From: Scedosporium boydii
Lineage: Eukaryota; Ascomycota; Sordariomycetes; Microascales; Microascaceae
Reading direction: 5' to 3'
Assembly: GCA_002221725.1 (NCBI GenBank)
Contig: NJFT01000013.1
Span: 186,001-250,000, forward strand
Length of the DNA stretch: 64,000 bases
Positions 38,026 through 49,513 of this stretch are shown here, one piece after another (position 1 is the first letter of the stretch; each line of letters opens with the position of its first letter). The position numbers were made by a program, and so were the translations under genes. The notes below the pieces were generated by a model. It was not told where the DNA came from and did no database searches. It saw only the letters and a program-made list of their open reading frames with translations.

Positions 38026-39614
38026 ACTTCGAGACTGACCCTCATGAAATTTTAGCTCAATCCCACCCAGCTCTAGGAGATATTGTTTCTCGGTTGGAGG
38101 GGAACGAAGGCAGCGTGGGTGAAGCTCTGCGTCCCCTGCCAAGAGGGCAGAACTTCCTGCGAGACTAATCCTGCGTTATCAAAATATAGTTACTGGATCT
38201 GGAAACCATTGCAGATCAGATAAGCAGTTTAGAGAAGATCCCATTTGGAGAACCGGAAGCTGAATCGAGAATCACCAAGGTTATCGAGTTTGCGGGCCAT
38301 CAGCTCTCGACCCTATATCTAAACAATGCGGTTCGCACCGAGAGCCCCAGAGTTAGAGAGCTCTCACTGGCAATTATAGACCGGCTCACGTCCGATCCTG
38401 GAGTCCTCTTAGAAAGTGACATTCTTATAAGCCTTGTTGCCCACGCGGACTCAAATGCCCCTTGGGCTACTGATGCATCGGCCCGCGTTTCCTCGAAGAT
38501 ATTATCTCGCCAGTTTCGTCAGCTTGACAAGGCCGGTTTTATCGTCTCGACAATATTGGAGGCCACGATCAAAAAACGGCTTGATTCCTACAGGTCAACA
38601 AAGCTGACCTCTACTGGGCGCGTTGCGCAGTTTGACGACGGCCTAGCAAATATCCAACCCCCAGGGTTAGAAGTTGAATCGCCATTCACAGGTGACAGAA
38701 TTTATCTCCTTTCGCTTTTTCATTGGGCTTTAGCCGAGTCAAGCGTGCGACTGCCTCCCGGTGTGCCTAGTTGGATGGCAGCTGCTAATAGGTTGATAGG
38801 CCGTTCTCGTCGAAAAACATTGGCCACTATATATGCCCATGTTACTCGGCCTTTTGGAGGACAGTCGCACCCCATTCAGAAGACATGGACTGGAGTTGGC
38901 GGATCTTTTCATACACCGATGCCCTGCCTATATCTTGAGGGACAGCGGTATTGTTGAGCTTTTGGAGGATGTCATCTTTCCAACACTGCATTTTCTTCCA
39001 GCGCAGACCGCGGAGGTTGAATCTTTGCAGCTCCTGGAACCCGCGTACCGGTCACTCGTTGCATTAGCCCACGTTTCATTCGACCGTGAATTAGATTTGC
39101 CTAGGAAGCGACGATTACTTGACCGACTCCTAAAAGACGCCGTGTTTCTATCCTATGCTCACTCGTCCGAGTACATCAGTATCGTCGGGTTCCTCGCACG
39201 TCAAGCGGGAATAATAACCGATGAACTGGGCATTTACGCGACGAAACACCTAAAGGTTAGACCCCTGCCCTGCCAAGATGCTCCGATTTTGTCTCCCCAT
39301 TGACGCTCCGATGTTAGGGATTGATAATCATGGCTGCTTCGATCATGACGGATCCATTCACTGGCAGCGACCGGGGATGCGTAATAGGCGCCATCGGCGT
39401 CCTAGAATCTGCGGTTGTTCATTGTTGGCCCAGAGCTCTCGATGGTTATCGGGCCCAGATCATGCGGGCTAGCGCTTTATGCCCCATAAACCTCGAGGGT
39501 GGAGAGCAAGATGACCACGCACGTGAGGACTTGGACATTGTCAAGACCCGCTTGCAAAAACTGACTCTGCTATGGTCTCCCCCACCACTGAATGTGGACG
39601 ACCCGATACTATGA
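38026..39614 (+). CDS. TTI2: Tti2-like protein (TTT complex, PIKK chaperone); 5' end unresolved
   Basis: Tti2 works with Tel2 and Tti1 to mature TOR, ATM/Tel1 and other PIK-like kinases with Hsp90. Proposed exons: from the acceptor TTGCTAG at 38025 to 38114, 38190-38744, 38800-39255 and 39318-39614. The joins are FHWALAESS/AVLVEKHWPLYMP (55 nt intron, donor GTGCGA) and ATKHLK/GLIIMAASIMTDP. The protein is helical-repeat in character; the blocks FEDAxFP-like LLEDVIFPTLHFLP, LLDRLLKDAVFLSYAHSSEY and GVLESAVVHCWPRALDGY match what I know of the Tti2 family. No ATG is in frame in the first exon seen, so a further 5' exon is needed. The family call is from pattern memory and is less sure than those of its neighbours. 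Confidence 0.7.
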
Positions 39615-39753
39615 AAGACACGTTGAGAGCGGTAATTTTTAATCAGACATGATTTGACCGGGACTTGCACGCTAGCTACAGAAAGGCTAGGATGGGGAGA
39701 CGTGCGCAGAAATCACCGTGTCTGCCTGGCGCTCTAATTACTGGTCGATTATT

Positions 39754-42700
39754 TTAATCGGCTGGTTGCTGTTTGAAGAACGACTTTCCCCGCAGCCACT
39801 TGCGATATGCTTTATATCGCTTTTTCTCTCCGTCTTCCTCCGTCACCGTCAAAGGGTTCTCACCGACCTTCAGTAATTCCGTATACACTTCGTTCTGGTC
39901 TTCCGCTCCGCTCGGTAAAAGACTGTTGGATTGCCAGTTGCCAGCTACATATTCCTGGTATTCCGAATCATACTCTTCTGGCAGGTTGGCAGACACGACG
40001 AGCGGGAGATTCTGAGGATGGGCGATGTATCTGGCGTAGTCATCCATCTCTTGGGCGCTCACTGTGGGGTTCAGGGACTCGTGGACAGCCTTTTTGAACG
40101 TCCATTGTGCGGCTCTCGATTTCTCAAGGGCCGACTGCTTGGGCGGCTTGGGCGATCCGTCGGTTGCGTTTACTTCTTTGCTAGCAGCGTGGTCGGCCAA
40201 CGAGCCATGCTGGGTGGGTTGTAACCATCGATGGATTGAGATACCCCTGCCACCCAATGCCCTACTTGCCACGTCGGAAGCTATTCCGGGGTCGGGCGGT
40301 ACGTGCCCATCAGGAGAAGGGACCACAACAGCTACCCCTTTCTTCGCCTTGATCTTCTCCTGGTCATCAATGTCCGAGATAATTCGTACCCGAAACGGAC
40401 TCAGGTCGTATTTTCCAATTTGCGACGACCTAAAGGGTATGTATTTTATGGTGGAGTTCATCTTATACGGAAACATCTTGAGGAATGACGATAACGTTGA
40501 TGGCCGGTAATATTCTAGCCAGTAATCGTCGACGACAGCTTGGAGGACGTTCTCTCGGCTTTGCAAATTTCGTGTAAGTCTCGGGAGCACCCGAGTGGCA
40601 AGGTTCTCCGGTGTATACCAATGTATATAGTCACGCTTCGCCTTATCTGCCCACGATCTGGGATCAGAGTGATGTAGGTAATAGTCGGTTGTGAGATCCC
40701 AGAGCATGGGCTGCCCTTGGACGAATTTGTAGTTGCCAAGGAAGAGGTTGTAGGCTTCCTGGCGTTGCCCGTCCAGGAAGGAATTGTTGTAATAGCGCTT
40801 GAAGCTCTCAATCATATCTCTCGAGTGACTTGTCCACTGATTGATTTTTCGGTACGTCTCCATTGTGTTGACGAGTTGGGAGCCCCCATATTGGACGGCA
40901 ATAGTGTCGCCGTGGTCGTGGTACATATGAGTGAAGAGGTTGACAGCATCTGTATCATAGTCGATCGAAGTGTTCTCCAGAATACCCAGGGCATGAAGCT
41001 GATGCCCGAGCGCTCGCTTGCCAATCACGAACTGAGCGGCGTTTGTTCGATCCAGGCAATCAATGCAGTTGGTGCGGGCAATCCCATTTTGAACTCTACC
41101 CGCTACATCAACCCCATCGCCGTTTTGGAAAAACCCAGTGGTGGTAACAACCTCCTCTGCGATGGATTCTAGAGTGCCGATGACATCTTGGTCTCGGCTC
41201 TTAGCCGCGCGACTCATATCCCATGCCTTGTGAATGATTTTCTTACCCGAGGGCAGGAACTGGTTTAGGTATCGGATGGCATTCGTATATTCAACGAGTA
41301 ATTTGGATTCCCGCGGTATCCGCTCTCTCGCCTTGACGAGATCAAGGGCATAAATAGGAGCTCCGTACCGGTCGAAGAGGTTGTCGAAGTGCAAGGCCGC
41401 TGCTCCGAAGAACGGGTCGATGAGGTTCAGCTCTATTGGAGGTTTGGGAGTTACGCCTGCCGTCTCCTGCGTCCAATGGAGGGGAATGCTCCCACGATGT
41501 TGCACATACGAAGTGAACTGATGGTTACTAAACAGCTGAGGGCCTGGGGCGTGAAATGAAGTCGTGAGGGCCTCTGAGACTATTTGCTCGGTTTCCACAT
41601 CATTTGCCACATATCCCTTCGGGAATTAGAACTAGTTTTAAATTGAGAGAGATGTCGGACCGTCTTACCAGGTCATTGGCCCCACGCTTGAGAAACCTCG
41701 CACCTGCGAAGTATCTCGACCTTCGTGCAATGATTGTTATGTGCGCTGTGCGGCCGTATATTGAAAGGGCTACGTATGTATCGTGTTAACTTCTCATCAC
41801 AAGTACTAGATGCCCCTAAGAAGTGGCACTAAGAAGTGGCATCCATGTCGCTGTCTTACCGGCCTGGTCAATGTATCCATGGATGATGGGACGGCACCAG
41901 TCGTAGGGATCCTGCAAGGCATTGGCGGCTGGTTGGAGGAGGTGAGAATTCCACACAAACATGGAGTTAAAGTCGTGGTGAACCGGGATGTGGGAGCCCC
42001 TCGCGAGCGCCTCCCTCTCTCGGGACAAGTTATGTTGCAGGGTACGTGTAATATCGTAGGAGTAACTGTAGTAAAACGACCGTGTGAGGTCCAGATTGCT
42101 CAGTATTCCCAGAAATCGCTGCTCCTCGGTGTTTCTCCCGTCGGCCCTGAATTTCGCAGGCGTGAGGGGAATGAGCTCTGTTCCTTCAATTTGATAGATG
42201 TAGTGTCCGCCGATCATGGCCACGGTGGACTTCTTGGTAATGAGGAGCATGTAATAAGGGCCGGTAAATTTGATGAATCCCAACAGGCCCCAGGTGGTGC
42301 AGCGGAGCTTCATGCCCCCAGTCGCCTTGTTGCCGTGATCGATGGTGTCGAGGAGCTGGTTCATCTCCCGCTGGCTGTAGATGATTTTATCATCTGTAAT
42401 GCTCAGCTCGGAGTCGTCACTAGTCCTCTCGATCTTGAGCATGCGATAACGCCTCTCCGTCGTATCACCGCCTACAATGTAATACCGAGTAGCTGTCTCA
42501 TACAAGCTAAATTTATGCATCTTGTAGTCGACACTCCCCCCTACCTTGTCGTCTTCGAGATACACTGGTTGACTTCCTTGGTTGGGGCTCGAGATGCGGG
42601 CAAATGGTTTGGCAACTGCCGGTTCATCATCATTGTCGTCCTCAACCGAATGGCCTGCTGCCCCTCCATCAAACAAGAAAGAAGACTCGGCGTCATCATT

Positions 42701-42805
42701 TCGAAGCTCGGGAAATGACGGCTCATCACTGGGTGTGGTTGGGTTTGAATTTAGGGGATAGGAGTGGTCTGCCGCAACCAGCCCAGCTAAATTCTCGTCA
42801 CCCAT
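39754..42805 (-). CDS. FIG4: Polyphosphoinositide 5-phosphatase Fig4 (Sac domain)
   Basis: Fig4 sits with Fab1 (PIKfyve) and Vac14 on the vacuole and turns PI(3,5)P2 over. Exons 42805-41860, 41769-41669 and 41616-39754 give 969 residues. The Sac domain spans [56 protein letters not shown] and the catalytic CX5R(T) motif in [15 protein letters not shown], with the active Cys and Arg present. The C-terminal region ([40 protein letters not shown]) is the Fig4-specific extension. The first exon also has an upstream non-ATG open frame; ATG 42805 (MGDENLAGL) is the first usable start. The 3' end is convergent with TTI2, 139 bases apart. Confidence 0.95.
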
Positions 42806-43710
42806 GGCGAGAGACGAAGTCAATTCTATCCTGGCTCTTGGCTGTATCCTGTTTCTCGCATCACAAGAAAGGGGGCGTTGGGGATGGGAATGGAGATGGA
42901 GATGGGGAGGGGTTGTTTCCTCAACGACGCTGGCCGTGTCTGCCAAGGAACTCGTAGTGAACCAGCTTCCACTCAGGCCCGCGAATTCTGTGAACCGGAG
43001 GACGTGACGACGATGGTATCCGACGATGCAGTGAGTCCTATGGAGTCATGAACGAGCGTCGTGCACTACTATTTGCATCAAATGAGAAGAAGAGAAATGG
43101 ACTTGATGGTGTGCCGCCAATTACCTCCCCAACTACCTCACACTGTGCCCATCTAGAATAGGACACAGGCGATGTGCTGAAGAAATGTCAGCCAAAACCG
43201 CAGGCCTAAAAACGTAAATGCAATGCATCAATTAATTGATAGATGTGCAACGAGAAAGGCCAATTAATTGATGCGAATACATGAGTGGCCGTCAGCTAAT
43301 ACGAGCTACGACGGATCTAGGCACCTCCTAGTCATCAGAAGGAAACTACATCACCTGCTATTGTCCACGCATGTTTGCAAATATACTGTCACAGTTTTGA
43401 AAATACCAACTTGTGAAGCTAGCCCGAGTCTCCTTTAGATCCTAGCCAGACAGGTCTGCTGGTAGATGAAGAAACCCCTCTGGGGGATTCAAGGCCAGGA
43501 AAACAGACGGCCCCAATCTGAAAAGGGAACATTGTGAGACCTCTGAGTTCATCTCAACAGAGCAGAGTGCACTGGAAGAATGAGGATTGGCGTGCGTCAG
43601 CTCCCGGCGACTATTGTAAGTGCACTCCCAGCAAGTGAATACGGACTGGTGTATGTCCTTAATTCGGGATGAGGCGAGATAGGGCGAGCCTCGGGTTACC
43701 TGCTATCAAC
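42806..43710. other. Intergenic region FIG4 / CCA1 with a 14-bp inverted repeat
   Basis: About 900 bases between the FIG4 promoter and the 3' end of CCA1. A perfect inverted repeat, GCATCAATTAATTG at 43225-43238 and CAATTAATTGATGC at 43261-43274 with a 22-base spacer, could form a hairpin. I see no coding exon. Confidence 0.45.
43225..43274. repeat. Perfect 14-bp inverted repeat
   Basis: Arms GCATCAATTAATTG (43225-43238) and CAATTAATTGATGC (43261-43274) are exact reverse complements around a 22-base loop. It lies in a spacer, about 420 bases upstream of FIG4 and 490 bases past CCA1. It is AT-rich and not followed by a T-run. It could be a hairpin terminator-like element, a factor site pair or a tiny MITE; nothing decides. 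Confidence 0.6.
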
Positions 43711-45563
43711 CTAAGCTTGCGGAACCCCGAGTTCTATTCTTCGTTTCTGGACCTCGTTTATGACTTTGCCTGCATCTGTGATATCCGGGTGCCTGAATTG
43801 CCACGCGAGGCAGACGTCAAGGGCCTGGGCCATCCAAGGTCCCGGCTTCACTCCAAGTGATCTCGCTAGCATATGCCCGTCGACCAATGGTTTGGTTGAG
43901 GGTGCATCCATCACGTCTAGGTCCGACAGGTGGACGAGGAACTTCTCCCACTCCCCGATAAACGAGTGGAGGCCTGCGCATAAATTAGGCTCTAAGCGAC
44001 ATCCTGACGATGAATTGCAGGGGCACTTACGATCGGAAGAAACGGGCCACTTCCCAAGCTCCTGCATGGCTTCAATCAGGATGCAGTAGAGAACTTGCAA
44101 TCTCCAGAAGCCCCCAAAGCCGTCCCACTTGCATATTGCCATGGCGAACAGATCTCGTCGGTTACGAGATTCATCCTCTGAACACGCTAGCTGCTTTAGC
44201 TGTAGAATATTTCTCCTATGGAGATGCGACGACGCAATAACGGCACACAATCTATTGGCCGCCTTAATCCCTTCCTTGGCAGCTCGCAGAATGAAAGGGA
44301 CCGCATGTGCCTTCGATTTTCCTGTGGGCGGTTGTGGGTCATCGACACTTTCCCAAGGGGCAAGCGCTGCCAGATTCCAGGCGAGGTACGCATCGGCGTC
44401 GCTTTGAACGAGTTGATCGCATAAAGGTTTGATAGTGACGTCATCGGATCGCAATACTTCCATCAGGCCATAGGCAACGTGCCACGAGGATATATCTGGG
44501 ACAGGCATCCGCTCAAATGTTGGGTCTGTGAATATCGTGTGGTAAAGCCCGAGCCTGTCAATGAGGCCGAGGGCAGCGTGGGGGCGGTTGCCTATAGACC
44601 AGGAGTATAAGCCGGTGAGAAATTGGGAGTGCGCACCATGGGTGAAGCCTGCGATTCGAACTCACCTCTTAACATCTTCCCAATCTCAATCCCCACCCGC
44701 TCGCGACTGATTTTTGCCTGGAACGATTTCAGAACACGGTCGTCGCCCATCAGCTTTTCAACGTCGGCCGCGATCGTGAAGTCCAGGCGGCTGGCAAACC
44801 TCACTAATCTCAACACTCGAAGAGGGTCATCCATGAATGTTTGGAATGGGTCTAATGGAGTTCGGATCAGACGAGCATTCATATCCGAAATACCTCCAGT
44901 GAAATCTTCAACTTCATCCGTGTGAAGGTTGTAGAAAAGAGCATTGACGGTGGCATCTCGACGTAACGCGTCCTCGAGGGGGGTCCCAAACTCAATTTCA
45001 GGATTCCGACTGCCTTCAGAATAGGTCTCCTTCCTGAGATTGACGAAATCCACGTCGGCGCCGAAGATGCGGCAAGTAGCAGTGGCGAGGTGTTTAGACT
45101 TTTCCGGGTTGGCCTTGATGGTGTGAATATTGCCTAGGTCTGTCTCTGTAATCGAGTACTTTTCGATTATGGAGGGGGAATGGCAGAATTCGCGAAATCT
45201 TTGGCCGAAGTCTTCACCAGTCATGCAGTTGATTGCTACATCAATGTCATGCGTCTCAATGCCCAGTAGCTTATCGCGAACCCAACCCCCAGCCCAGCGT
45301 AGGAGTACGGGGCCGCGGCGAGATTGATCCGGGGCAGTTTCGGCCAGGTCCGCCTGTGCGGTGTTGATAGATGAGGCAACATCCAGAAGAAGGCGCTTCA
45401 GTCGTTCCTCACCTGGGGAGAGTTGAATGGTAGGTGCCATGGTCGCTATACTTTCCTTGGGACTACTGGCCTCTTGATACAATCCAAACTTCCTTTTCAT
45501 GGTGGAAAAATGTATGCGAAAAGGGAAGCCGAATGTTGGATATCGGAGGAAGGCTCGCTGCAT
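43711..45563 (-). CDS. CCA1: CCA-adding tRNA nucleotidyltransferase
   Basis: It adds or repairs the 3' CCA of tRNAs in nucleus, cytosol and mitochondria. Exons 45563-44666, 44591-44031 and 43973-43711 give 573 residues. Class II motifs are complete: LLRWAGGWVRDKLLG and THDIDVAI (metal Asp pair), ALRRDATVNALFYNLHTDEV, the basic DDPLRVLRLVRFASRL and the amino-acid template-type block ISRERVGIEIGKML. Three in-frame ATGs precede the core, at 45563, 45500 and 45440; the first gives a basic, amphipathic leader (MQRAFLRYPTFGFPFRIHF) suited to mitochondria and the third (MAPTIQLSPGEER) a plain start. Intron 2 (43974-44030) is 57 nt with no stop, so it could be retained. The protein is the eukaryotic/bacterial type. 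Confidence 0.94.
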
Positions 45564-46333
45564 CTCCTTCAATTGTTCTCTCTAGCCCGTAAACCATAGC
45601 CTGACCCACAGAGGGTTGGTTTACCTGCGTTGACTCATTGTAGGTTGAAGACAATAAAACAACATTGAATCAATTGATGACTGTTTGACCTTGCTTCCAT
45701 TCTCGGGTCGCAGTCTTTGAGGGGGGCTTTGTGAACTTCTGTACAATTGTCTACAGTTGTATAATTGTACTACCTGGTTTGTATGAAGGTACAGCAAGTT
45801 GCAAATTGAAATTTGTGCACTCGATGACATAAGCTTCCTTTTTGTCACAATTGTAGCTGCAAACTCCTTCATTGTTTGACTTCACTTGTAATACAAATTG
45901 TACCAGGCTCAGCAAGAAGCGGACAATTATAAGACGCAATTCTGTGAAAGGGTTATCTCAGGCATTCGAGCTGTAGGTGTCGGGATCTAGTCTAAACGCC
46001 ACGATAAAAGACCTCCACGTCTAGGAGGCAAACTGGAGGTAGATTGAAAAAAAGGAACGCGGCGATGATCGAGTTGACGAGTCTGGTCTGAGGGTGGTAT
46101 CATTATTGCTGGCTGAGTGAGTTATTCTATCTTCATACATATTTAACTGAAGCCCATTTCATACAATCATTCTTTCCCCACGCCGAAGTCATCATTGATC
46201 TTCTTTCAACCCCAAGTCGTTTCCACCAAGATGAGCCGACGAGAAAAACAAGGTGAGAAACAGAAACGAAAAACAACAAATGAGAAATTCAGCCGTGGCT
46301 ACAGGGAACAAAGACTGGCCTGTAAGATGCATG
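45564..46333. other. Intergenic region CCA1 / SYF1
   Basis: About 770 bases. Five or more ACAATTGT/CAATTGT-like motifs cluster at 45740-45935. It holds the CCA1 promoter and the SYF1 3' UTR. No gene is supported. Confidence 0.4.
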
Positions 46334-48957
46334 TTATTCTTCATCGGCTTCATCAATGTTTATGGCATCGGGGTTGGCTGTCACCGGATGGACGTCAGTT
46401 GCCACCACCCCCTGAGCCTTGAGTCCTGGGCTTGTGGCTGCAACGAAACCAACAGGGGCTCTCGCCTGTCGTTCTAAGGCGGCCATGGCATCGCCGACAC
46501 CCTCTTCTCCAGGTTCTGGTTGTCGAGTCTGGCCTCGAGCAATAGCCTGCGAAGCGATAAAGTTGACGTCCGTATTGTACTGCGCTTGTACACTTCGTTT
46601 AATGCGTAGCATTTCCTTGAAAGTATCTTCATTGCCGTGCTGTACCTCGAAAGCCTCCCACTTGGACCAAAACTCGGGATTCGTCCTGGGATCGCAGAAT
46701 TGAGAAGCATGACCGTAAATGGCGCGAGCTCGGTCGATTTCTCCAAGACGTTTCTCCATGTCGGCAAATTTCAAGCACATGTCTCTTGCTTCCCCGTCTG
46801 GCAGAGTAGATATCGCCTTTTCGTAGATGGGCCGCGTGGATGGCAGGCCAAAGTTGGAGGCAGACTTGGTGATGTAGAAATTAAACATATCTGCGCGGTC
46901 TTCTTCCGCAACCGCGCGAGTTGCCCGCTCATAAATCCTCATCGCATGTCGGGCCAGGCCTCTTTCTTCCTCCAAGTTCCCGTACATGAGGTAAATGACT
47001 TTGGCAAACTTGGCAGGGCAGCCTTCAATCGCCTGCTCAAAAAGATCCCGCAAACGCTCAATGCTAATTCGGCGGTCCACTGCCTTGCTAAGATATAGAT
47101 TCCAGAGTTCGAATGCGACCGGATAGCTGAACAGATCAAGGCCGCGTTCGTAGATCTTGAAGGACTCTTCGAAGTATTTGTGCTCCTCCAGGAGGTTGGC
47201 GTAGTTCACGACGGTTTGTGGAGTTGCGATTCTCAGTTCGAAAATGCGCTCATACACTTTCCTAGCCTCTTCGAGAGAGCCCACGCTCTCCACAAGGTCC
47301 ACATAGAAGCTCCAGAGTTTCCAACTCTTGTGGACTCTCTGCTGCGGAGATAGGTTTTCGTCAAAGTAGTCAACGGTTGATCGTTTCGGCGCTTGGACTG
47401 CTTTTGCCATTATACGGACAGCGTCGCTGAAATTGTCATTTCTGAGCTCCATTTCCGCCCATTCGATCCACATGTCTGCCAGCTCGGCGACGGACTTAAA
47501 AGGAACCTTGACCGCTTTTTCCATAATGATACGAGCAGTCCGAAGGTCACCCCCTTTTTCGTAGAATCTCGCATAGTTTGCCCAGAGTTGATGGAAAGCG
47601 CCGTACGCCTTCTTTGGCTGAATTGCCGCTATGGCGTCGGTGTAGGTCCTCACGACTTCCTCGGAATTATCGCCCCAGAGGACAACCCGTTTTTCCCACT
47701 CTGCGACATTATTAGGGTTCTGACGAAGGTGGAGGTCATTGAGAAGGAAGGGCCGGCGGTCCATGAGTTGGTCGAAGTGCATGATCCTTAAATCAAGCTC
47801 GAAATCTGCGTCTGCGTCTGCAGCCCTATCGCCACGGTGGGCGGCTGATTCCATCATGCTGTCGATGACAGACTCTTCAAACTCTATGTAGGAGTCGAAA
47901 ATGAGTGCAAAGTCACGAACCGTCATCACTGTAGTTATTCCCTCCTCGAAAATATCCCTGGCATGGTCAAGGTTGCCCTTTCTTACCCAGTAGGCCGCTA
48001 GCCCACACCACAGTTTGCCTCTCTGATCTGGGAACCGAGCGAGCCCAGTCCGTATGATACGTTCCGCATCAATTCCACACTCCGCACTTGAGTCGATATC
48101 TGTAGCATGCTCGACCAAAAGATCCACCATCTCACTCCAGAGCTCATAGGTTCCCTTGCCATATTTGCTCGAAAAAAGAGGATTATTTAGAATCACCAAA
48201 TAAGTTTGCACTGCATCGGTGTAGAGCTCAAGATGGCTGAGGAGCCCGATGAAATCTTCGGCATCCTCAGGATGAACCTGCATGTATCTTCTCCAGACCT
48301 TGATAGAAGTGTTTCCCGATGCCGAATTTGCAAATGGACGATATAAAGCCCATATCCGGTTATGCTGCGTTATCGGAAGCGCTCGAAGAGCTCGGTCGAA
48401 TGCCCTGCGGGTTAAGGTGAGGGAGGGCTGCTGCATTAGAAACTTCAAATACATTTCCCAAATGCGTGGCATTTTGTTTAGGAGAATCAATGCTCTTTCG
48501 AAAAGAGCATTTACCTTCCGGAACTCGGCTGAAAAAATGGCTGGGTTGAGCTTAGAAACATGTCTCGTTCGAAAGTCGAGGTACTAGGAGAGCATCGTCA
48601 GTATAAAATCATCATTGGGTTGATTCGATTGGGAAGAGGCCCGTACTGCATTCCAAAGCTTATACGAGCGTGGCAGTTGCCGGCATGCCCTTTCCAGGAC
48701 GAAGGCCTGCTCATGTGCTGTACCGTGCTGGGTTTTGAAGCTAATGTAGGACAGCCAGGGCTTCGTGCTCCCAGGGTTGCGGATGATGTCCTGTTCATAA
48801 ACCGAGTCTTCCTCGGACTACAGGTTGGGATCGCATGTCAGTAGAGGGACGGTAACCACTACCGAAGGTTGATCTAGATCCTCTCGGATTCACATACCAC
48901 TAGGTTCAAAGATGGACATCTCGTGGTCGCTTCAACCTGGTCATTGAAGGGAGGCAT
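46334..48957 (-). CDS. SYF1: Pre-mRNA splicing factor Syf1 (NineTeen complex, HAT repeats)
   Basis: Syf1 is a large HAT-repeat scaffold of the Prp19-associated NTC in the catalytic spliceosome. Exons 48957-48898, 48817-48647 and 48583-46334 encode 826 residues. The whole protein is built of half-a-TPR repeats: early ones include NPGSTKPWLSYISFKTQHGT and RACRQLPRSYKLWNAYLDFR, later ones NPNNVAEWEKRVVLWGDN, KVYERIFELRIATPQTVVNY and DRARAIYGHASQFCDPRTNP. The C-terminal acidic end INIDEADEE is typical. Exon 1 (MPPFNDQVEA) is only 20 codons. The gene is divergent from VMA8. Confidence 0.95.
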
Positions 48958-49513
48958 GGTTGAGGTTGAATGTTGGAGAGATTGTGAGGTGTGTTAAGAC
49001 GATTCAGGTAACTGAATCTAGCAATTCGAAGCGGAGACCACAGTCGCATACGCATGCATCATTTTGGTGCAAAAGGAAAGGCGGATTCCTGCGGTTTCGA
49101 TCGGCGCGCTTTTAAGGCGGTAACAACAGTACGACGATGAGAAAAGGTTCGCTTCATGGTGTTTGGGTCTGGCCCGTCTAAGGGAGAGGGTTGGCTGACG
49201 GGAGGATTCGGTTAAATGCAAATATGCATCAAACGCGGTTCTATTCTAAATTCGAAGAGGCAGCACTCCGAAGCGCTCATGTCATCATCGATTTAAATTA
49301 CTGCCAGAGGTCAAGTCCTGGCTCGTGCTGAACCCGGATTCAATACCTCTGTACATGTGACGTAACTAGCCTGCTTCTCGAGTTATTGATCCCATCAGCG
49401 CAAAACGTACACAGGTAGGTGCGGCCTCAATGAGCTACAGCCTACAACTGGCAAATGCTTTGAACTTGTGCCAACATTGATCGTGCATTGTCCGATATTG
49501 AAGATACGCCACC
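48958..49513. promoter_or_regulatory. Bidirectional promoter region SYF1 / VMA8
   Basis: The 556 bases between two divergent ATGs contain an almost palindromic TGCATACGCATGCATC stretch near 49045 and repeated TGCAAATATGCATC near 49215. The sequence context of the VMA8 start is GCCACCATGG, an ideal initiation site. No coding exon is seen. Confidence 0.45.

Noticed and set aside
41810..42718. A 302-codon plus-strand frame opposite FIG4
   Set aside because: It is the antisense shadow of FIG4 exon 1, with no start context, splice sites or recognisable fold.
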